Below are positions 9,120 to 17,534 of a DNA stretch of 64,000 bases, piece after piece. The notes beneath the pieces are model-generated. The model saw nothing but the letters and a program-made list of their open reading frames with translations. It did not search any database and was not told the DNA's origin. The DNA comes from Paenirhizobium naphthalenivorans (GTDB lineage Bacteria; Pseudomonadota; Alphaproteobacteria; Rhizobiales; Rhizobiaceae): the NCBI RefSeq assembly GCF_007992095.1, contig NZ_BJZP01000004.1, positions 186,001 to 250,000 of the forward strand, read 5' to 3'. The number at the start of each line of letters is the position of its first letter. The first letter of the stretch is position 1. The position numbers were made by a program, and so were the translations under genes.

Positions 9120-9614
9120 ATGACGAAGGAAGAACGCCCAGCCTGCATTGCCCATTGGCGTGATGTCGAAGGCCCGGACAATTCGCATTATGATGGCGAC
9201 GACGAACGGATGTCGATCGGCGCGCCGCTGGCCCGTCATTTTGGTCTCACCCGCCTCGGTATCCATCATGAACGCCTGCCGCCCGGCCGCCGCACCTCCT
9301 ATCCCCATGCCGAAAGCGCCGAGGAGGAGTTCGTCTATGTTCTGAGCGGCACGCCGGATGTCTGGCTCGACGGCGAACTGTTTCGTCTGAGACCCGGCGA
9401 CGCCGTCGGCTTTCCGGCTGGCACCGGCCAGTGCCACAGCTTCATCAATAACTCCAGTGAGGAGGTCATGCTGCTGGTGGTCGGCGAGACCGCCAAGGCG
9501 GAGAATCGGGTCTACTATCCGAAGAACCTCGACCTCAAGACGAAGCGCCGGGACTGGTGGCACGACTGGCCGGAGCGCAAGACCGGCGACCACGACGGGC
9601 TGCCGGATGCGTGA
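9120..9614 (+). CDS. Cupin domain protein
   Basis: The protein has 164 residues with one central cupin barrel: RRTSYPHAESAEEEFVYVLSG carries the first metal-binding motif (His and Glu ligands) and PAGTGQCHSFIN the second. It probably binds a metal and acts on or senses a small molecule. It follows the proline-racemase-superfamily gene closely and is likely co-transcribed, so it may act in the same amino-acid or hydroxy-acid route. That link is inference. Confidence 0.85.
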   Translation: MTKEERPACIAHWRDVEGPDNSHYDGDDERMSIGAPLARHFGLTRLGIHHERLPPGRRTSYPHAESAEEEFVYVLSGTPDVWLDGELFRLRPGDAVGFPAGTGQCHSFINNSSEEVMLLVVGETAKAENRVYYPKNLDLKTKRRDWWHDWPERKTGDHDGLPDA

Positions 9615-9701
9615 AGGGTCGAGCGGGCGAGGAAGACGGACGACTGACAGGCGTCAGCGCCGGCGAATTGGTCCCGGTTCGCAGTGTCGGGCGTTTTCCC
9701 C

Positions 9702-9947
9702 TTAGTCGCGGATCACAATCCCCGCCTCGATCGCCGCCGCGATGAAGGCGCGGCGCGCGTCCTCGTCTTTCTTCTTGCCGGCGACCACATCCATGCAGAC
9801 GAGCAGGGCCTTGTCGAGCGCCGGGCCGTCCTCAGTCGGCCAGTCTTCGATCATCGCCCAGGAGGCGGCTTCCGTGCTGTCGATTGTCACGTCCTCACCC
9901 TCTTCGCCGAGCGCGAGGGTGACGGGCTTTGTCCAAAGGGTGCTCAT
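9702..9947 (-). CDS. DUF982 domain protein
   Basis: The protein has 81 residues. The pattern WTKPVTLAL...STEAASWAMIEDWP...ALDKALLVCMDVVAGKKKDEDARRAFIAAAIEAGI matches DUF982, a small family largely confined to Rhizobiales and often present in many copies per genome. Its function is unknown. Confidence 0.8.
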   Translation of the reverse strand: MSTLWTKPVTLALGEEGEDVTIDSTEAASWAMIEDWPTEDGPALDKALLVCMDVVAGKKKDEDARRAFIAAAIEAGIVIRD

Positions 9948-10009
9948 CGACTGGGGCTTTCAGGTTCGGTTGGCGTCGGCGGGTGCCGTTATGGGGTTGG
10001 GATGGCCTT

Positions 10010-10789
10010 CTAGCGAAGTTCGTCCTTCACCGCCACGACAAACAGACGCGGAAATCGGAGCAGCACCCGCCCGTCGGCCATCGGCGGATAGGCCTGTGCG
10101 ATCCGCGCTGTGTAATCGGCCAGATAGGCGTCGCGGTCCTCTGGCCCGGCGGCGTCGAGATAGGGGCGAAGTCCGGTGCCCTTCACCCATTCGACGATCG
10201 CCTCGGCATTGGCCATCGGATGGTAGTAGACGGTATGCCAGACATCGACGCGCGCGGCCTTCTGCGATAACCGCTCGAGATAGGTGGCCGGCGAGGGGAG
10301 GCGCGCGCGTCGCAGCTTTCCGTCGGCAAAACTCGGCGCCCAGCGCCCGGCGGCCCCGCTCTCTTCCATCAGAAGGTGGGTCGGCTCGTCGAGATTGTCG
10401 GGCATCTGCACGGCCAGCACGCCGCCCGGCGCCAAGTGGTCGATCAAGCGTTCCATCAGCGCCAAATGGTCGGGCAGCCATTGCAGCACGGCATTGGCAT
10501 AGAGCAGGTCGGCCGGCGCATCCGGCCGCCAGCTCGCAAGGTCGGCCTGGGTGAACGGCGTGTCCGGCAGGCGCTTTTTCGCTTTCTCCAGCATGTCGGC
10601 ATCGCTGTCGAGGCCGATGACGGCCCCTTGCCCGAAGCGTTCGATCAACAGCTCGGTGGAATTGCCCGGTCCGCAGCCGAGGTCGTAGACGCGTCTTGCC
10701 TTGCCAAGCGGCACCTGGGCCAGCAGATCGCGGGCCGGCCGGGTGCGTTCTTCCTCGAATTTGAGATACTGGGTCGCTGACCAGGCCAT
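10010..10789 (-). CDS. tam: Trans-aconitate 2-methyltransferase
   Basis: The protein has 259 residues. [23 protein letters not shown] and the SAM-binding motif [15 protein letters not shown], with [10 protein letters not shown], are diagnostic of Tam, which methylates trans-aconitate with S-adenosylmethionine and so removes an inhibitor of aconitase. It lies 13 bp downstream of the haloacid dehalogenase gene and is probably in one operon with it. Confidence 0.92.
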   Translation of the reverse strand: MAWSATQYLKFEEERTRPARDLLAQVPLGKARRVYDLGCGPGNSTELLIERFGQGAVIGLDSDADMLEKAKKRLPDTPFTQADLASWRPDAPADLLYANAVLQWLPDHLALMERLIDHLAPGGVLAVQMPDNLDEPTHLLMEESGAAGRWAPSFADGKLRRARLPSPATYLERLSQKAARVDVWHTVYYHPMANAEAIVEWVKGTGLRPYLDAAGPEDRDAYLADYTARIAQAYPPMADGRVLLRFPRLFVVAVKDELR

Positions 10790-10802
10790 GAAACAGGTCT
10801 CC

Positions 10803-11453
10803 TCAAAGGCTGGTGAGACTGGGCAGGATCAGGTCCGGTCGATGGTCGGTATATTCGTCCGGCAGGTCGCTGCGGTTGATCCACACCGTGCGGAAGCCGA
10901 ATTTCTGCGCCCCAGCCACGTCCCAGCGGTTGGACGACTGGAAGGAGACGGCGTGCGGATAGAGCCGGTACGCTGTCGTTACCATGTCATAGACCTGCGG
11001 TGCGGTCTTGTAGGCGCGGATCGCATCGACGGAAAACACGTCGTCGAGGATGACGTCGAGGGCGGCGTTCTTCACCGCCGCGGCCAGCATGTCCGGCGAG
11101 CCGTTGGAGAGGATGGCAAGCTTGGCGCCACGGCTCTTGAGATCCTTGAGCACGGCCGGCACCTCGGGATAACAGTCGAGCGTCCAGTAGGCCGAAAGGA
11201 GGTCGGCTCGAAGGCTCCGTTCGACGCTGGGAAATTGGGCGAGCGTGTGATCGAGCGCCTCTTCGGTCAACTGCCAGAAGTCGCGATAGCTGCCCATCAG
11301 CGTGCGCACCCAGGAATATTCGAGCTGCTTGGCCCGCCACATCTCGGAAAAGCGCTGATGCTCGGGGCCAGCCCGCTCGGCATGGCGGCGCACCGCCGCA
11401 TGCACGTCGAACAGTGTGCCATAGGCATCGAAAACAAAGGCCGCCGTGGACAT
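10803..11453 (-). CDS. Haloacid dehalogenase, type II
   Basis: The protein has 216 residues. The nucleophile Asp is in [12 protein letters not shown], the motif II Ser in [10 protein letters not shown], the Lys in YKTAP, and the [10 protein letters not shown] stretch matches L-2-haloacid dehalogenases. It may hydrolyse 2-haloacids or another small substrate. Two ATGs are in tandem (11456 and 11453); I chose the second because GGAGGA is then better spaced. It is followed by tam. Confidence 0.88.
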   Translation of the reverse strand: MSTAAFVFDAYGTLFDVHAAVRRHAERAGPEHQRFSEMWRAKQLEYSWVRTLMGSYRDFWQLTEEALDHTLAQFPSVERSLRADLLSAYWTLDCYPEVPAVLKDLKSRGAKLAILSNGSPDMLAAAVKNAALDVILDDVFSVDAIRAYKTAPQVYDMVTTAYRLYPHAVSFQSSNRWDVAGAQKFGFRTVWINRSDLPDEYTDHRPDLILPSLTSL

Positions 11454-11527
11454 CATTCCTCCATCGATCGAATTGTGAAGTGATAGGACGGGGGCGGCCC
11501 CTCGGCAAGGGCGCCATTCGGTTCGGA

Positions 11528-12757
11528 TTATCGCGCGACCGCCTCTTCGGCTCTCAGACCTGCCACCTCGTGGTCGATCTCGGTCAGCGCCCGGTCGAGG
11601 TGTCCCTCGAACACCAGTGTCGCCTCCTCGGGCACGATGGTGATCTCCGGCGCGCCGTGCAGGCGCACATGCAACGACTGGGAAAGCCCCTCGTCGAGGC
11701 CGCGGGTCAAGAGGTCCATATAGCGCGTGCCGTAGCCGGTGATGACGATCGGCATGTTTTCATAGAGGCTCAGCACCCGCGACAGGCCCTGGCCAAGCGC
11801 CAGCCCGGCCTGGCGAAAGGCATATTCCGACATTCGATGACCCTGTCGGGCGCGGTTGGCGATCTTGTCCATTTCGGTGAGCGGCACGAATTTGGCGGGG
11901 ATCGTGTCGGGCGGCACTTCAAAGGCGGTCCTGAGGATGCCGTAGAAGCCGGCCGACGCCTCGACACAGCCGAACGAACCGCAGCGACAGAGCTTGCCGT
12001 CGGCGGCGTTGAGCATATGGCCGAAGTTCGGCGCGCTCACGTCGAGTTCACCGGAATGCCCCCGTCGGGCGATGCCGAGCCCGATGGCATGGCCAAGCGA
12101 CAGGGTGGTCAGCGCATGGAACGGCCGTGCCGTATCCTTGTCCGCGCGCAGCCCCAGCGCATGGGCAACCAGCAGCGTTTCGTTGTTGAGGCGGATGCGG
12201 GTTTGGGGAGCAAGGTCGAGCGCTGTGGAGAAATCGATCTCCTCGTGGCCGAACACCGGCGACCAGAGCAGCCGGGAGCCGCCCGTATCGACCATGCCCT
12301 TGGAACTGACCGACACGGCGGCGATCCGTTCCGGCGCAAGCTTGGAGCGCTGTGAAAGCCGCGACAGTGCATCACGAAACCCGGCGATGAAGGCCTTGGG
12401 CGAGGGGGCCGCATGGTCGCGCGGCTCCTCGAAGCGGTCGATCAGGGTCCCGGTATAATCGGTCAGCGAATACTGCACGCTGTCCGAGGCGATGCGGGCT
12501 GAGACCAGATAGGCGAAGTCGCGGCGGCGGGCGAAGAGAACGCGCGGCCTGCCGCGTCCGCCGGCTGCCGGCTGTTCGTGGCGCTCCAGCGCGCCGATCC
12601 GTTCGAGATCGGCGGTGATCGCGGAGACGGTGCCAGAGGCGAGGCCCGTTGCGGCGGCAATATCGGTGTGGGCCAGGGAGCCATGTCGTCTCAGTGCCGC
12701 AAGCACCAGCGCGCTGTTTTGCTGACGCACCATTTCGGTGCTGGATTTCGTCAGCAT
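11528..12757 (-). CDS. ROK family transcriptional repressor, probable regulator of the xyl operon
   Basis: The protein has 409 residues: an N-terminal winged HTH (VRQQNSALVLAALRRHGSLAHTDIAAATGLASGTVSAITADLERIGAL) and a ROK sugar-binding domain with the zinc motif CRCGSFGCVEA. It has the layout of XylR/NagC/Mlc-type repressors. It diverges from xylFHG across 243 bp that hold a perfect 21-bp palindrome, so it most likely represses that operon and responds to its sugar. The start at 12757 is the one that begins the HTH domain; sequence further upstream is not protein-like. Confidence 0.88.
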   Translation of the reverse strand: MLTKSSTEMVRQQNSALVLAALRRHGSLAHTDIAAATGLASGTVSAITADLERIGALERHEQPAAGGRGRPRVLFARRRDFAYLVSARIASDSVQYSLTDYTGTLIDRFEEPRDHAAPSPKAFIAGFRDALSRLSQRSKLAPERIAAVSVSSKGMVDTGGSRLLWSPVFGHEEIDFSTALDLAPQTRIRLNNETLLVAHALGLRADKDTARPFHALTTLSLGHAIGLGIARRGHSGELDVSAPNFGHMLNAADGKLCRCGSFGCVEASAGFYGILRTAFEVPPDTIPAKFVPLTEMDKIANRARQGHRMSEYAFRQAGLALGQGLSRVLSLYENMPIVITGYGTRYMDLLTRGLDEGLSQSLHVRLHGAPEITIVPEEATLVFEGHLDRALTEIDHEVAGLRAEEAVAR

Positions 12758-12875
12758 GGTCGGCGTCCGTTCATGGCATCCTTTCGCGATATATCCTTCA
12801 CCAAAACCACCGGCAAGCCCTGTTTGCAAGCCCTGTCGGGGTGATGTTGACAGGCTCGAAATCTTCTGACATTTA

Positions 12876-12896
12876 TTTTCTCGACTGTCGAGAAAA
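12876..12896. promoter_or_regulatory. Perfect palindrome, candidate ROK operator
   Basis: The arms TTTTCTCGAC and GTCGAGAAAA are perfect inverted repeats around a single central T. The site is in the divergent region between the ROK repressor and xylF, just downstream of a TTGACA hexamer at 12847-12852 and a weak -10 near 12870-12876. This places it at the presumed transcription start of xylFHG, as expected for a repressor operator. Confidence 0.65.
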
Positions 12897-13000
12897 ACAG
12901 TGAGCGGCATCGCCGGGGGCTGGACAGTGTTTTTTGGACGGGCTGCTAGGGGGCGAACGGGAGGTTCGCCGGCGGCCGCGTCTTTCAAAGGGAGGCTAAT

Positions 13001-14041
13001 ATGAAATCCGTATTGAAGCTGATGGCGTGCGCCGCCGTCATTACCAGCCTGCACACCGTTGCCAACGCCAAGGACCTCGTGGTCGGCGTGTCCTGGTCGA
13101 ACTTCCAGGAAGAGCGCTGGAAGACCGACGAAGCCGCCATCAAGAAGGCGCTCGAGGCTTCCGGCGACAAGTATATTTCCGCTGATGCCCAGTCGTCCGC
13201 CGCCAAGCAGCTGACCGACGTCGAGAGCCTGATCGCCCAGGGCGCCAATGCTCTCATCGTTCTCGCCCAGGATTCCGACGCGATCGGACCGGCCATTGAG
13301 AAGGCCGCCGCCGAGGGCATTCCGGTCGTCGGCTATGACCGCCTGATCGAAAACCCGGCCGCCTTCTACATCACCTTTGACAACAAGGAAGTCGGCCGCA
13401 TGCAGGCCCGCGAAGTGTTCAAGGTCAAGCCGGAAGGCAACTATGTCTTCATCAAGGGCTCGGCCTCGGATCCGAACGCCGACTTCCTGTTTGCCGGCCA
13501 GATGGAAGTGCTCAAAGACGCAATCGATGCCGGAAAGATCAAGAACGTCGGCGAAGCCTATACCGATGGCTGGAAGCCGGAAAATGCCCAGAAAAACATG
13601 GAGCAGTTCCTGACCGCCAACGACAACAAGGTCGATGCGGTCGTCGCCTCCAACGACGGCACCGCCGGCGGCGTGGTTGCGGCCCTTTCGGCCCAGGGGC
13701 TTGCCGGCTCCGTTCCCGTCTCCGGCCAGGATGCCGATTTCGCGGCGCTCAACCGTGTGGCGCTCGGCACCCAGACCGTGTCGGTGTGGAAGGACAGCCG
13801 TGAACTCGGCAAGCGCGCCGCCGAGATCGCCGTCGAACTGGCGGGCGGCAAGAAGATGACCGAAATCGAGGGTGTGACCACCTTCGCCGGTGGTCCGAAG
13901 GGCGTCGAGATGCAGTCCGTCTTCCTCGCCCCGCTGCCGATCACCAAGGACAACCTGAACGTCGTCATCGACGCCGGCTGGATCTCCAAGGACGCCGCCT
14001 GCCAGGGCGTCGCCGCCGGCTCTGTCGCGGCCTGCGATTGA
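13001..14041 (+). CDS. xylF: D-xylose-type ABC transporter, periplasmic binding protein
   Basis: The protein has 346 residues with a signal peptide (cleavage near VANA-KDL). [44 protein letters not shown] and [16 protein letters not shown] match XylF, the xylose-binding protein of the CUT2 family. It captures sugar in the periplasm and delivers it to XylH/XylG. It is the first gene of the operon and is followed by a strong hairpin. Confidence 0.92.
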   Translation: MKSVLKLMACAAVITSLHTVANAKDLVVGVSWSNFQEERWKTDEAAIKKALEASGDKYISADAQSSAAKQLTDVESLIAQGANALIVLAQDSDAIGPAIEKAAAEGIPVVGYDRLIENPAAFYITFDNKEVGRMQAREVFKVKPEGNYVFIKGSASDPNADFLFAGQMEVLKDAIDAGKIKNVGEAYTDGWKPENAQKNMEQFLTANDNKVDAVVASNDGTAGGVVAALSAQGLAGSVPVSGQDADFAALNRVALGTQTVSVWKDSRELGKRAAEIAVELAGGKKMTEIEGVTTFAGGPKGVEMQSVFLAPLPITKDNLNVVIDAGWISKDAACQGVAAGSVAACD

Positions 14042-14078
14042 CAGCGGGCTGACCTGACGGCCTGATTGAGCCTTCGAA

Positions 14079-14107
14079 CGTCGCGACCTTGGAAAAGGGT
14101 CGCGACG
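14079..14107 (+). other. Intercistronic hairpin between xylF and xylH
   Basis: The 10-bp stem CGTCGCGACC / GGTCGCGACG with a 9-nt loop has no T tract after it. Hairpins at this place in ABC operons often protect the upstream mRNA and so raise the level of binding protein over membrane parts; that role here is inference. Confidence 0.6.
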
Positions 14108-14207
14108 TATCGTCCAATCGGGAGAGGCTCGGCCGCCGATGCGGCGCTTTTTCGCGCCCGGTGCGCCATTGCAAGGAATTACTTAAAACGTGGGAGAACG
14201 GCACGGC

Positions 14208-15518
14208 ATGGCCGAAATCACAAATAGCACGCAGGCCGCGCGGGCTGGCGTGGCGGAGAACCCGGTGAAGCGCTTTTTCCGCGCCACCGAGATCGATACG
14301 CGCCTGCTCGGCATGATCGGCGCGATGCTGATCATCTGGATCGGCTTCAACATCATTTCCGGCGGCCTCTTCCTGACCCCGCGCAACCTGTGGAACCTGT
14401 CGGTCCAGACCGCCTCCGTCGCTATCATGGCGACCGGCATGGTACTCGTTATCGTCACCCGCAACATCGACCTCTCGGTTGGTTCGGTGCTCGGTTTCGT
14501 CGGCATGTTCATGGGCGTGTTGCAGGCCGAATTGCTGCCGCAGATTCTCGGCTTCGACCACCCGCTCACCTGGATCATCGCGCTTATGGCCGGCATCCTG
14601 CTCGGTGGCGCGATCGGCGCGCTGCACGGCGCCATCATCGCCTTTCTCAACGTGCCGTCCTTCATCGTCACGCTCGGCGGTCTGCTCGTCTGGCGCGGCG
14701 CCACATGGTTCGTCACTTCCGGCCGCACGGTCGCCCCGATGGACGCCACCTTCCGACTGATGGGCGGCGGCACCAATGGCTCGATCGGCGCGACCGCCAG
14801 CTGGATCGTCGGCGTCATCGCCTGCCTTGCCATCGTCGCCACCCTGGTCAGTTCACGCAAGCAGCGCCGCCGTTTCGGTTTCCCGCTGCGCCCGGTCTGG
14901 GCTGAGTATTTCCTCGCCGGCGTGAGTTGCTTTCTGGTGCTTTTGACCGTTTTCGTCTTCAACGACTATCCTTGGCCGGTGGCGATCGCCCGCAAGTTCG
15001 CCGATGCCAATGGCATCGCCTGGCCGGACGGGGGCCTGTTCATCTCGCATGGCATCGCCATTCCGGTGCTGATCGCCATCGGTGTCGGCATCGTCATGAC
15101 CTTCATCTCGACCCGCTTGCGCTTCGGCCGCTATGTCTTCGCCATCGGCGGCAATCCGGAAGCCGCCGAACTGGCCGGCATCAAGACCCGATGGGTCACC
15201 GTCAAGATCTTCGCGCTGATGGGCATGCTTTGTGCCATCGCCGCCGCGATCTCGACCGCCCGCCTCAATGCCGCCACCAATGCGCAAGGGGAACTCGACG
15301 AACTCTACACCATCGCCGCAGCCGTCATCGGCGGCACGTCGCTCTCGGGCGGCATGGGCACGGTCGCCGGTGCCATGCTCGGTGCGCTCGTCATGCAGTC
15401 TTTGCAGTCCGGCATGGTTCTGGTCGGCATCGATACGCCCTTCCAGCGCATCGTCGTCGGCGTCGTGCTGGTCGTGGCCGTCTGGCTCGACACGATCTAC
15501 CGCGCGCGGGCGAGATAA
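14208..15518 (+). CDS. xylH: Xylose-type ABC transporter permease
   Basis: The protein has 436 residues with about ten or more hydrophobic helices. NIDLSVGSVLGFVGM, NVPSFIVTLGGLLVWRGA and GTSLSGGMGTVAGAMLGAL are hallmarks of the CUT2 BPD_transp_2 permeases such as XylH. The ATG at 14208 follows GGGAGAA; an upstream GTG at 14190 is less likely. The gene lies between xylF and xylG. Confidence 0.92.
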   Translation: MAEITNSTQAARAGVAENPVKRFFRATEIDTRLLGMIGAMLIIWIGFNIISGGLFLTPRNLWNLSVQTASVAIMATGMVLVIVTRNIDLSVGSVLGFVGMFMGVLQAELLPQILGFDHPLTWIIALMAGILLGGAIGALHGAIIAFLNVPSFIVTLGGLLVWRGATWFVTSGRTVAPMDATFRLMGGGTNGSIGATASWIVGVIACLAIVATLVSSRKQRRRFGFPLRPVWAEYFLAGVSCFLVLLTVFVFNDYPWPVAIARKFADANGIAWPDGGLFISHGIAIPVLIAIGVGIVMTFISTRLRFGRYVFAIGGNPEAAELAGIKTRWVTVKIFALMGMLCAIAAAISTARLNAATNAQGELDELYTIAAAVIGGTSLSGGMGTVAGAMLGALVMQSLQSGMVLVGIDTPFQRIVVGVVLVVAVWLDTIYRARAR

Positions 15519-15530
15519 AAGGATTTCACC

Positions 15531-16316
15531 ATGACTGACAAACGCACTCCGCTCGTGGAAATGAACAATGTTTCCATCTCGTTCGGCGGCATCCACGCGG
15601 TCGAGAACGCCTCGATCGATCTTTACCCCGGCGAGGTCGTGGCGCTGCTCGGCCACAACGGCGCGGGCAAGTCGACGCTGATCAAGATCCTGTCGGGCGC
15701 CTATCGCCGCGACGCGGGCGACATCCTGATCGACGGCCAGCCGGCCGACATCGCCAATCCGCGCGACGCCAAGAAATACGGCATCGAGACGATCTACCAG
15801 ACGCTCGCCGTCGCCGACAATGTCGACGCCGCCGCCAACCTCTATCTCGGCCGCGAGCTCAGAACCCCTTGGGGTACGCTCGACGACGCCGCGATGGAAG
15901 CCAAGGCACGCGAGGTCATGGGGCGCCTCAATCCCAACTTCCGTCGCTTCAAGGAACCGGTGAAGGCACTCTCCGGCGGCCAGCGGCAGTCGGTGGCGAT
16001 CGCCCGCGCCATCCTGTTCGACGCCCGCATCCTGATCATGGACGAGCCGACGGCGGCGCTCGGGCCGCAGGAGACCGCCCAGGTCGGCGAGCTGATCCAG
16101 CAGCTGAAGCGCGAGGGCATTGGCATTTTCCTCATCAGCCACGACATCCATGATGTCTTCGATCTCGCTGACCGGGTGTTCGTCATGAAGAACGGCAAGG
16201 TGGTCGGTCAGGCACGCACGCAAGACGTCACCAAGGACGAGGTGCTTGGCATGATCATCCTCGGCAAATGCCCTCCCGGCGCGATCCCGGGGCCGGGGGC
16301 GATGCAGACGGCGTGA
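15531..16316 (+). CDS. xylG: Xylose-type ABC transporter ATP-binding protein, single domain
   Basis: The protein has 261 residues with Walker A GHNGAGKS, signature LSGGQ and Walker B ILIMDEP. It has one ATPase domain, as is usual for alphaproteobacterial XylG-like partners, where E. coli XylG has two. It energises sugar import by XylFH. xylA and xylB, which would be needed for isomerase-route catabolism, are not in the window. Confidence 0.9.
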   Translation: MTDKRTPLVEMNNVSISFGGIHAVENASIDLYPGEVVALLGHNGAGKSTLIKILSGAYRRDAGDILIDGQPADIANPRDAKKYGIETIYQTLAVADNVDAAANLYLGRELRTPWGTLDDAAMEAKAREVMGRLNPNFRRFKEPVKALSGGQRQSVAIARAILFDARILIMDEPTAALGPQETAQVGELIQQLKREGIGIFLISHDIHDVFDLADRVFVMKNGKVVGQARTQDVTKDEVLGMIILGKCPPGAIPGPGAMQTA

Positions 16317-16631
16317 GTGCCGCCAATCTCTGATCCCACCGTGCGCTTGTCGGCACCCATTCCCCGTTTCCGCGGGGAATGGGACAGGGGGAGGGGGATG
16401 CTGCCGATGGCGATGGATAGAGGCGGCGTCGTCTGATCCGTCCGAACCCTCCCTTTTCGATCAATTCTGGTGATCGACCCATTCGTCAAGCATCTGGAAT
16501 CGCGCATTTTTCTTGCATGATCCGGATTGTGTTCAGCGGTTTCTTGCCAAGTCGCAGGTGTCGCGACTTTCTCCTTGACCGCCGCGCGTCTCCTGCCGTT
16601 GACTGGCGCCATCTGAAGATTGGAGACTGAA
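16317..16631. other. Intergenic, about 315 bp, with an imperfect repeat-like hairpin
   Basis: No gene is supported. The region holds the end of the xyl operon, a 10-bp-stem hairpin (listed separately) and the promoter region of ilvE, in which I could not identify clear hexamers. Confidence 0.4.
16356..16383. repeat. Hairpin CCCATTCCCC/GGGGAATGGG downstream of xylG
   Basis: A perfect 10-bp stem encloses an 8-nt loop and is followed by a G-rich stretch, not a T tract. The form (C-rich arm, short loop, G-rich arm) resembles palindromes within rhizobial intergenic repeat elements. It may also end or stabilise the xyl transcript. Confidence 0.45.
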
Positions 16632-17513
16632 ATGGCTGTCGATACCTCGCCCCGTAGCACCACCTGGACCTATGTCGAAGGAGAGTGGATCTCCGGCAAC
16701 CCGCCGCTGATCGGCCCGACCTCGCATGCCATGTGGCTCGCCTCGACCGTGTTCGACGGTTCGCGCTGGTTCGATGGAATCGCGCCTGACCTCGACGAAC
16801 ACTGCAAGCGCGTCAACCGTTCGGCGGTTTCGATGGGCATGAAGGCCGTGGTTGCGGCCGAGGAGATCGAGCGCCTCGCCTGGGAGGGCATTGCCAAGTT
16901 CGACGGCAAGACCGCGATCTATATCAAGCCGATGTACTGGGCCGAGCATGGCCAACCCGGTTCGATCGTCGCCGCCGATCCGGAATCGACCCGCTTCGCG
17001 CTTTGCCTGTTCGAAGCGCCGCTCGGTGCCGCGCAGCCCAGCAAGCTGACGCTTTCGCCCTTCCGCCGGCCGACGCCGGAATGCGCCATGACCGACGCCA
17101 AGGCCGGCAGTCTTTACCCCAACTCCGGCCGGATGATCATCGAGGCCCGTTCGCGCGGTTTCGACAATGCGCTGGTGCGCGACATGAACGGCAATGTCGT
17201 GGAGACGGCCTCCTCGAATGTCTTCATGGTCAAGGACGGTGTGGTCTTTACGCCCGTGCCGAACCGCACCTTCCTCGCCGGTATTACCCGTGCCCGCGTC
17301 ATCGGCCTGCTGCGTGCGGCCGGCTACGAGGTGCGCGAACAGACGCTGACGGTTGAGGATTTCATCGGCGCCGACGAGATCTTCACCTCGGGCAATTATT
17401 CCAAGGTCGCCCCTGTTTCCCGCCTTGACGATCGCGAGCTGCAGGAAGGCCCGATGACTCGCACGGCACTCAAGCTTTACATGGACTGGGCGCGCACCAC
17501 GCGGGTCGGCTGA
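16632..17513 (+). CDS. ilvE: Branched-chain amino acid aminotransferase (class IV)
   Basis: The protein has 293 residues and is a full-length fold-type IV PLP enzyme. TWTYVEGEWISGNPPLIGPTSHAMWLASTVFDG is the N-terminal signature, the PLP Lys is in MTDAKAGSLYPNSGR, and ETASSNVFMVKDGVVFTP..FLAGITRARVI is the C-terminal family motif. It transaminates Leu, Ile and Val or a related substrate; related D-amino-acid aminotransferases are the main alternative. The ATG at 16632 follows TGGAG. Confidence 0.85.
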   Translation: MAVDTSPRSTTWTYVEGEWISGNPPLIGPTSHAMWLASTVFDGSRWFDGIAPDLDEHCKRVNRSAVSMGMKAVVAAEEIERLAWEGIAKFDGKTAIYIKPMYWAEHGQPGSIVAADPESTRFALCLFEAPLGAAQPSKLTLSPFRRPTPECAMTDAKAGSLYPNSGRMIIEARSRGFDNALVRDMNGNVVETASSNVFMVKDGVVFTPVPNRTFLAGITRARVIGLLRAAGYEVREQTLTVEDFIGADEIFTSGNYSKVAPVSRLDDRELQEGPMTRTALKLYMDWARTTRVG

Positions 17514-17534
17514 GTTCGAGGGGCGCCGACGCTT

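Noticed and set aside
7980..9593. 537-codon minus-strand open frame opposite the proline-racemase-superfamily and cupin genes.
   Set aside because: It is a shadow of two well-supported plus-strand genes, and its translation is rich in His, Arg and Asp without domain features.
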